Source: Diphasiastrum complanatum (taxonomy: Eukaryota; Streptophyta; Lycopodiopsida; Lycopodiales; Lycopodiaceae). From it: a DNA stretch of 64,000 nucleotides. Each line of letters opens with the position of its first letter. Within the stretch, counting starts at the first letter, position 1. The translations under genes were made by a program, and so were the position numbers. Below, one piece after another: positions 57,720 through 64,000 of this stretch. The DNA lies in the NCBI GenBank assembly GCA_029204225.1, contig CM055106.1, forward strand, positions 42,302,368 through 42,366,367, in the 5' to 3' direction. The notes under the pieces are model-generated. The model made no database searches, was not told the origin of the DNA, and was given only the letters and a program-made list of their open reading frames with translations.

Positions 57720-58100
57720 ATGGCATCCATAAGTGCCTATCTTTTGGATTCTAGTGATAGATGCAACTCTTCAAATTATTCAATTTGGAAGTTAAGAATG
57801 GAATCCATCCTTATCATGCAAGATTGGATGGATATTGTGAATGGAGAGGAAGATGAGCCAATCCATCCACAAGAAGCAACTAAATACAAGAGAAGGTGCA
57901 AGCTTGCACTTCATTGTATTAAGATGAATGTTGCAAATGATTTGCTCAAAGAAGTAGGAGCATGTACCTCAGACCAAGAGGCTTGGGAGACTCTTCAAAA
58001 TATCTATGAGTCCAAGAATACCTCAAGGTTACTTTCCCTCAAGAACCAAGTTCTTCAATGCTTTCAAGGGAGGAGTGAGAGTGGACATCAATTTGATTGA
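57720..58100 (+). pseudogene. copia gag, N-terminal part
   Basis: Starts MASISAYLLDSSDRCNSSNYSIWKLRMES at 57720, the normal copia gag layout, followed by VNDLLKEV-like and EAWETLQNIYESKNTSRLLSLKN blocks. Gag builds the cytoplasmic virus-like particle. The frame ends at 58100 by a frameshift; gag sequence goes on in another frame (about 58100-58220: LNKELTYVGEPIKESELVE-like) before the second ORF. Confidence 0.85.
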
Positions 58101-58221
58101 GAGTAAAAGATTTGAACAAAGAGCTTACTTATGTTGGTGAACCTATTAAAGAGAGTGAGCTTGTGGAAATAGTTTTGAATGGCTTATGTAGTTAACTAAC
58201 CTTGTCCAAATCTATGCCATC

Positions 58222-59136
58222 ATGGAAAACTTGCCTACAATTGAAGACCTTCAAAGTGTGTTGATGGCCGAGGAGAGTAGGAAGGCTCATATCAAATCAA
58301 GGATTGAGAGGCTCTCCATCAATGATGATGATGACAAAGCCTTATTTTTCAAGAGCAAAGGCAAAGCGAAGAGCAAGGGAGGATCATTCAAAAAGGAGCA
58401 AGCAAAGGATGGAGATCAAGGAGGATCTACATCATCATCATCACAAGTCAAGCCCAAGAAGGACAAATCTAAGATAAAGTGCTACTATTGTAGCAAGATG
58501 GGGCATTATGCCTCGGAATGCTTCAAGAGGAAACAAGATCAAAGCCAAGCCAACATTGGACAAGAAGAGGAAGAGAGCTATCATGAGGACTCACTCATGA
58601 TGTCAATTTTTTCATCATCAAATGTCAAAGCCAAGGAGGACAAATTGACCACAAATGACTTGTGGCACAAGAGGCTTGGTCACATCAACACCAAGTCTAT
58701 GGAAGCCACATGCAAGGAGGAGCTTGCTCTAGGCCTTCCAATATCCATGGAAAAGGAGGAAAAGGTTTTTGAAGCATGTGCTTTGGCTAAAGCACATAAG
58801 TTGCCTTTATCTAACACTATCACTAAGACTACTCACCCCCTTAAGTTGATTCATTTGGATGTACATTTTGCTAGCACAAAGAGCAATGGTAGAGCCACAA
58901 TGTTTGTAATCTTGAATGATGAATCCTCTAAGAATCATATTGGCAAACATATGGTTGAGATCAAGGAGGAGCTTGATCAAGAGAAGAGCAAAATCCGAGA
59001 GCTTCACCTATTCCAAGGAGAGCCACAAGAGCAAAGATGGAGCTATCAATGCTCATTTTTGTGGACAAGGAAAGGCAAGTTGGAAAGGGGGGTACATTCT
59101 GTACTTCATTTGCTGAGTTTTTCAATGAAGTCCCTT
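58222..59136 (+). pseudogene. copia gag C-terminal part with zinc knuckle, then truncated pol
   Basis: Basic Ser/Lys-rich linker, then an intact CCHC zinc knuckle, CYYCSKMGHYASEC (residues 87-100), which binds the packaged RNA. There is no protease active site: the frame passes to GAG-pre-integrase (LWHKRLGHINTKSME), then CALAKAHKLP and LKLIHLDVHFASTKSNGRA, the start of integrase. Within 40 residues it leaves the family. Integrase catalytic residues, RT and RNase H are all missing. The zinc knuckle is preserved although pol is lost, as expected for an element mobilised in trans. The last part overlaps the next ORF in another frame. Confidence 0.8.
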
Positions 59137-59972
59137 TGAATTCTAAAGTATGGAATGCAAGGTGTTTGTCATATCTACTTACTATTGAGTGTGCTAGACG
59201 TAAGCATGACATTTTCATTCATAAGTTGAAAGAATTTGACTTTGTTTTCAAAGAGGCATATTCTGAACCTTGTATGAGAATAAGTGAATCATCCTTGAAG
59301 GACACTTATATCCATACAAGAGTATTTGGCCTCATTAGTTTCAAGTTCAACAAGTATGTAATGCAAATTGCTAGTGGTAAGCAATTGTGGACTAGTAAAT
59401 TTGGTATGAGTAATCTTGGTGATTGTTTTGTTGACTTGAAAGATCATATTGAGAAGGAGAACATTCAAGTTTGGAGACTTGAAAATAAAATCCTTGAGAG
59501 TCTTGAAGAAGTTCATGTTTTGGATCCATGTTTTCATCATCAACACCAAGAGGGAGTGAGCATGATGAAGAAAGAAGACATAAAAAGGGAACCCGAGAAG
59601 GAGCACTTGTCTCAAGGCAAAAGAGACCTGAATCTACATCGATATGAAGGTTTGGGTAAAGAGAAAGGATCAGCAAGGAAGTTTATCCATATCTCCCTTT
59701 ACTCATCTTATTTTGTGTTTGATGTCATGTATTTGACAAAGTCCTTTGATGATGCTAGTATGAACATTGTTTTTCATCCTATATCTTATGATGATGAAAT
59801 AGTGATCATTACTACTTTGATTAGACTTCCAAATATATATTCAAAGGCCTCATCTTGTGATCCATTCACTCTTGAATTTCCAAGGAAAGAAGACCTTCAT
59901 TGGAAGGATGCCAAGTTGGAGTTCATTGTTTTGGTGGATAAAGTCAAGATGGTGATATCTCAAGCTTTGTGA
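59037..59972 (+). CDS. unknown 311-codon ORF in place of copia pol
   Basis: An ATG-started frame (MELSMLIFVDKERQ) of 311 codons with no match to retroelement proteins that I can recognise. Visible: FCTSFAEFFNEVPLNSKVWN, CARRKHDIFIHKLKEFDFVF, a Leu/Trp-rich middle (WRLENKILESLEEVHVLDP), a basic-acidic linker around residues 175-215, and a C-terminal part with SSYFVFDVMYLTKSFDD and DEIVIITTLIRLPNIY. No signal peptide, membrane segment or metal-binding motif stands out. It lies between truncated copia integrase and the polypurine tract of an element with both LTRs, so it would be transcribed from the 5' LTR. It may be captured host sequence, a novel element gene, or an old open stretch by chance; the length disfavours chance in DNA this A+T-rich. 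Confidence 0.45.
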   Translation: MELSMLIFVDKERQVGKGGTFCTSFAEFFNEVPLNSKVWNARCLSYLLTIECARRKHDIFIHKLKEFDFVFKEAYSEPCMRISESSLKDTYIHTRVFGLISFKFNKYVMQIASGKQLWTSKFGMSNLGDCFVDLKDHIEKENIQVWRLENKILESLEEVHVLDPCFHHQHQEGVSMMKKEDIKREPEKEHLSQGKRDLNLHRYEGLGKEKGSARKFIHISLYSSYFVFDVMYLTKSFDDASMNIVFHPISYDDEIVIITTLIRLPNIYSKASSCDPFTLEFPRKEDLHWKDAKLEFIVLVDKVKMVISQAL

Positions 59973-60256
59973 TTGTATGTGCTTCATACAAAAGTTGGAT
60001 CTTATGGAAAGCTACTGTTTCTCATGTTTATTTTGAGGAGGAGACTCATATTTTGCAGCCCAAGGTGACCATTCACCAACCTACCAAAAACAAGGCTTGG
60101 ACCTTGAAGACAACCTTTATGGAGCTCTCACTACATTTGACAACTCGGAGCTCAAATTATGTTCTTATTGTAATGAGTGATCATACTCATCACATACATC
60201 AAGAACCTGTAAATTATGTTGTTTTTATGCATGTAATTATTCTTGATCAAGGATAG
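59969..60256 (+). CDS. unknown 95-codon ORF overlapping the previous one
   Basis: Starts with ATG overlapping the stop of the 311-codon ORF by 4 bp (ATGA-type overlap region at 59969-59972). Sequence MIVCASYKSWILWKATVSHV, VTIHQPTKNKAWTLKT, TRSSNYVLIVMSDHTHHIH. No family is recognised. It might be the continuation of the preceding ORF after a frameshift. It ends 15 bp before the polypurine tract. Confidence 0.3.
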   Translation: MIVCASYKSWILWKATVSHVYFEEETHILQPKVTIHQPTKNKAWTLKTTFMELSLHLTTRSSNYVLIVMSDHTHHIHQEPVNYVVFMHVIILDQG

Positions 60257-60273
60257 ACTCATCAAGCTAAATT

Positions 60274-60283
60274 GTGAGGAGGG
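60274..60283 (+). other. polypurine tract
   Basis: GTGAGGAGGG, the plus-strand primer site expected before the 3' LTR; a MITE begins at its end, separating it from the LTR. Confidence 0.55.
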
Positions 60284-60658
60284 TTAGAGGAGTTTTGAGG
60301 TCCAAAAAGACCCTTTAAAAATTCGTGCAAGATGCCTTTTTTATTATTAAAATATTATAACACTAATACTTTTGACTTGCCATAACTTTTTAATTGTAGC
60401 TCAAAAGTATGTCATCTAACATATCATTGGAAATCCCTTGTTGAGTGCTTTCCAATGCACCAAACTCCGCTAAATTCGGACTTACCACTAAAAAGTTATG
60501 CCATTTTTAGTATGGAATCAAAATGTGGACTCAAAAAGTTACGTTACGTAGATTTCAAATTTGAGTGTTTTGATTGGTCCATTTGTAAGAAAAATTTCAG
60601 AAAAAATATAAATTTTTTTTTTACAAAAGGTCTTTTTTGGATTTAGAACTCCTCTAAT
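60283..60658 (-). mobile_element. MITE copy 3 (376 bp), opposite orientation
   Basis: Same family as 17047-17422, reversed. Ends GTTAGAGGAG and CTCCTCTAAT; the first base differs from the consensus ATTAGAGGAG. Flanks GGAGG (60278-60282) and GGTTG (60659-60663) match at three of five. It sits exactly at the copia polypurine tract. Confidence 0.8.
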
Positions 60659-60808
60659 GGTTGAGATTTCACAATTCTAGCTTGACCAATTTTGGTCACA
60701 TGCATTGTAATTGGCAAGATGGCCATGTAAATAGATGCCACACGTGCCAAATAGCCTATGATGCTTTTCCAAGACTTCATTTATTACATTGTGATAGCAT
60801 CTTTAAAA
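60659..60808 (+). other. possible 5' extension of the 3' LTR
   Basis: Lies between the MITE and the part of the LTR that has a partner. If the true LTR starts at TGGTTGAG (60658-60665), this segment is U3 sequence missing from the left copy. Confidence 0.4.
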
Positions 60809-61350
60809 TGAGGCCAAAGTGTGCTTAGATAATCTAGAGAAATTCTAGGAGCTAAAAAAAGCATGTTTTGCATTGTTTTTGGATCTTGATCTTGACCCCA
60901 AGTTAGGGTGGATGCAATGACCTATTAGGGTAGATGTTAGGGTTAGGGTATGATAAGTTCAGAGGTGACCTAATATGCTCAGATCCGAGCTTCAAAAGTA
61001 TAAATACATGAGGGGATCTCCATCAAATCATCAAGAAAATTGAGTTTTTTCACTTCTATCATCATTGTCTTTTGGTGGCGAGTTCTAGTTATTGGATGTG
61101 AGTGTTCTTATGAATTGATTGCTTGGTTTGGAAGGTAATGAACCTGTTTACAGGTTTGAGAAGCTCGCTGTACTTTACTTTGGTTCATTTGGTCAAATCT
61201 ATGTGCCTAATGTGAAGTTAAATGCCAAATTTGCTAGTTTTGGTAACTAGTCTTGATTCTAGCTCATAGTTTGGATCTAGATCTTTGATTTGTGCATCCT
61301 CCATCACTTTTAGGATTGATTGGGATTCATTTTTCTGTAAAATTTCGTCA
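60809..61350 (+). repeat. 3' LTR of the plus-strand copia element
   Basis: 542 bp, TGAGGCC...CGTCA, partner of 56371-56916. TATAAATA at 60999-61006. Differences from the 5' LTR, about 7 percent, imply an old insertion. Confidence 0.85.
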
Positions 61351-62058
61351 GTGACTACTCATGAGAATACGAAAAAATGAATTGAGTCTCATATCAAAGA
61401 GATTTTGGCACCCAAGCTTTGAAAATAGCAATGGCAAGGAGACCAAGATTTACAATTGAGTTTGTGATTTTTTACAATGAGAAAGATGACACTGATAACT
61501 GGAAGCCAACAAAATATACGAAGAATTCATGGGTTTTGCTGCATCCATCATCAAAAGGCAATTTTCGACAGAAGAAAAGGGCAAAGATGACATACAAATT
61601 TTATTGAAAAGCAAAAATTTTGGAGTTTAAGACAACTCCCGGAGGTCACACTATATCAGAAGTTTTAGTACAACATGTTTATATTAATTCCAAATTAAAA
61701 GTACAAGATATCAATCCTCATGATCATAAAAAATGTAACTATAAGTATATCAAAACATATGCACTCTATTGCAATCATAAGTGTTTTTTGATTGAAGCTC
61801 TTCAGATTACGATTTAGATTATTCAACTTTTTTCTTCTTTCAGATTTATATCCATCAAATATAAGTGAATGGGAGCCAACACAATCACTTGTAAGAATAT
61901 TGGATGTGATTCACTCTGATGTTGGAAAGCTGCAATACAGAGGAAGAAGTCCAAAGGAACTTGCGGATAGTGATATATATTTTTATGAATCTTCATATAT
62001 ACCACAAACGGATGGAGGTTTTGGCAAGCTTAAAGCAATTCCATTGCCAAGTTTTTAG
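61351..62058 (+). other. unit U, copy 2 (unknown coding unit)
   Basis: Begins directly at the end of the copia LTR. MKIAMARRPRF at 61419 starts a frame with NWKPTKY, SSKGNFRQKKRAKMTYK, a stop at 61605, then LEFKTTPGG, ISEVLVQHVY and KYIKTYAL, a T-rich stretch ending TTCTTTCAG, and ISEWEPTQSL and LDVIHSDVG. Unlike copy 1, it then continues past this point (KLQYRGRSPKELADSDIYF) instead of entering copia. A second frame to 62325 may belong too. The internal TAA means this copy is not intact. Confidence 0.55.
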
Positions 62059-63480
62059 AGTGATGAGATTCCTACTCTTGACAATATTGTTTCTGAATCC
62101 TTCAGATGCAAGTTACTCTTGGATGTTAGAAATGCCATGAAGATAAGTACAAGTTTGAAAATTGTTCACCTAAGTTGGTTTCTCTCATTGCATATATTTG
62201 TTGATTTTTCTCAAGTGCAAGTGTTCAAAGGACACCAACTTTATTTGTTTGCAAGGATATATCAGATGAGACTTTGTCAGATCTCATGGATCAAGGCTAG
62301 AATAGTAAAACGAATAATGATATAGAATGTAGAATAAAAAAGTCGTCAATAATCTTCCATTATTATATCGAAAAAAAATGCTCAGTCTCACATTTAGCTA
62401 TCAGAGATTCAAGAAAACTGATGGTACATGGCTACCACTAGATCAAGACTTCCAACTAAATGGTCACACAGACCAAAAGGAGATAGGCATCATACACAAC
62501 AAAGATTTTGAATATGATTGAGATGGAAGAGTATTGGATGCTTTATTTTATTAGAGCAGAGCTCATGCTATTATAAACCAATCTACCCACTTAATTCAGA
62601 TTCATCATCAATGGAAGACTTGTAAGTACTCTATATTTATTGCCATTTCAAAATAGTACACACTAAAGAAAAATGACATAATTTGCAATGGCACATTCAC
62701 TAATATTTGTCTTGTCACAATTGCGTTAAAGACAGGAGCTGATAACATGCTGCAAAGACCTACCTACAACAATCATCATTGTGGAAGAAAAATAGCTTCA
62801 AATAAAGATCAGTAAAATCTGTGTATAGACTCTTTCATCAATAAACTGGGTGCAGATGGCTCACCCTTATGTAATTTAGAGTACCTGTTCTGCATTCTAT
62901 ATAGCAGTTGAAAATCTTTAGGCATTATTATAACTCGCTTGGCATGAATGGCTAGCAAAAAGGAGTCTTAAAAAAAAAGGCTCTGATAATCCTCAGCAGC
63001 CTCTTGAAGGTATTCAAGTGCCGCAAGTGTGAATCTAATAAAATTGCCAAGATCTGGCGAACACTACTGTTGGGAATAAGAAGTTTGGTTGACCTCTGAT
63101 ATTTTTGAATATCAGATAGCCACCTGCTGTGGTGATGCCTTCTCGTTCACCTTGGAGGATTCAAGACAATGGGAGGCCCTGAGGAAGAGCCCGTAGAAAA
63201 AAAATCTCTCTTTGTTTGTTTTCTCCTATTCATACGAAGATATCGGGACATCGCACTTGCGCGCAATAAGAGAGAGATGTTCGAAATTGGTGTAATGGCG
63301 GTCGTAGAGGAGCGATATGTATGGACGATACGAGATATTTGTGTGCAGGTAGTGTAGTAGGTAGCCAATGAGATACACAAGCATCGCACAAGAGCGATAT
63401 ACAACAAAAAAGAGCAAAAAAAAAGTGAAAAGAAATGCCTCAGGGGCTAAGTCCTTTTATCCCATGGCTCGCACGTGCGA
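62059..63480. other. sequence without recognised genes
   Basis: 62059-62325 may be the tail of unit U. Beyond that nothing is recognisable. An open stretch at 63169-63357 (plus) and overlapping minus frames have no family signature. Confidence 0.35.
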
Positions 63481-63720
63481 AGTGGTAGCGAATCAAATTC
63501 TGTCACGTGTCGATTTTTCATGAAATGAGCTTGTAAAACCTATCAAGCTATCAGGTCACACGTGTGTTGTGGTACGGATGAATCGGGAGGCGACATGTGT
63601 TCTTTTGATCGTGGACTCGCACATATGAAAAATTACCTATAAAAGACACGCAACCCGATTTATTTTTTTTGTTTTTTTTTCTCGATTTTTTTGTATATCG
63701 CTCTTGTCGTATTAGTGCAG
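63481..63720 (+). promoter_or_regulatory. G-box and TATA promoter-like segment
   Basis: CACGTG cores at 63504-63509 and in ACACGTGTG at about 63558-63566, then CTATAAAAG at 63638-63646, T-rich sequence, and no other features to the window end. G-boxes bind bZIP/bHLH factors in plants. Which transcript it would drive cannot be seen; an LTR U3 is equally possible. Confidence 0.35.
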
Positions 63721-63927
63721 ATGTGTACAGATCAATAGTGAGATAGTATAGGAGGCACGAGCTGAATTGATAACTTGAGAATAAAAGTCGGCAATCGATA
63801 GCGGATCAACGTGCAGGTGAGTATAGGCCATTGTTTGTTGTGTCAAGTTTTTGGATTGAATCTGAGTCTTCATACTTTTTCCATGTTGATCTTTGTTTTC
63901 TGGACGATCACACACTTTGAAATCTTT

Positions 63928-63965
63928 GTAGATTAGAAGTGGCGTGGCCGCCACTTCTAATCTAC
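63928..63965. repeat. perfect 16-bp inverted repeat, 6-bp loop
   Basis: GTAGATTAGAAGTGGC (63928-63943) and its exact complement (63950-63965) around GTGGCC. A strong potential hairpin; function unknown. Confidence 0.9.
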
Positions 63966-64000
63966 CACGGCAAAGGGAGAATCTAAAATATTTTTTTTGA

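Noticed and set aside
1-64000. CRISPR arrays, prophage, bacterial operons, organelle genes, rRNA
   Set aside because: No direct-repeat/spacer pattern, no ribosome-binding-site-spaced gene runs, no conserved organelle or rRNA sequence recognised; retroelements and introns indicate a plant nucleus.

Overview
The window looks like repeat-rich nuclear DNA of a land plant with a very large genome. It holds one well-supported intron-containing plant gene of the TRM/LONGIFOLIA type, one probable host gene fragment, and otherwise mostly decayed Ty1/copia, Ty3/gypsy, LINE, SINE and MITE sequence. The LINE carries a C-terminal zinc-finger tail of a kind I associate with ferns and bryophytes, so a fern is my best guess. 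That placement is inference, not proof. There is no operon-like organisation, and no rRNA gene, intact tRNA gene or CRISPR array was seen.

Layout, left to right. 0-5.2 kb: an acidic ORF of unknown function (minus), a copia RNase H relic (minus) and AT-rich filler. 5.2-7.8 kb: the 3' end of a plus-strand copia element with polypurine tract and LTR start, a LINE 3' end, and a 70-bp TC microsatellite. 7.9-9.7 kb: an array of diverged repeats. 10.1-12.1 kb: a minus-strand copia element whose reverse transcriptase is replaced by unrelated open sequence. 12.4-16 kb: pieces of three LTR elements, including two primer-binding sites (iMet-like and tRNA-Asp-like) and an array of ATTACTCG motifs. 16-19.5 kb: a minus-strand copia element with a 1.5-kb 5' LTR, its gag split by a 376-bp MITE.

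21.65-29.15 kb is the host gene: a five-exon, minus-strand model of about 1213 codons with a DUF3741-type VARLMGLE motif near the N terminus and a DUF4378 C terminus. All splice phases agree. 30.9-31.4 kb is a 100-110 bp tandem repeat. 32.6-35.5 kb is a deleted Ty3/gypsy element bounded by perfect GTAAG target-site duplications. 37-38.5 kb has a hairpin-forming repeat, a coding relic and a second MITE. 39.2-43.6 kb holds two minus-strand copia relics, the second fused to a unit of unknown coding sequence (here 'U') that recurs at 61.35-62.06 kb. 44.3-45.4 kb is a tandem array of about 85-bp units with internal dyad symmetry. 46.1-47.65 kb is a degenerate plus-strand copia element.

49.2-50.5 kb has tRNA-related (SINE-like) sequences, including a 47-bp tRNA-head-like insert between 13-bp direct repeats. 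51.3-52.5 kb is the 3' part of a probable host gene (minus) with an in-frame TAG. 54.2-56.4 kb is a minus-strand copia element. 56.4-61.35 kb is a plus-strand copia element with both LTRs, an iMet primer site, gag, and two unrelated ORFs where most of pol should be; a third full MITE sits at its polypurine tract. The last kilobase has G-box/TATA promoter-like sequence and a perfect 16-bp inverted repeat.

How things work together: the transposons are nested and mutually interrupting, and most are dead. Recurring themes are loss of pol with retention of gag and LTRs, and replacement of pol by unrelated open sequence. The host gene probably acts at cortical microtubules, as expected from its family.
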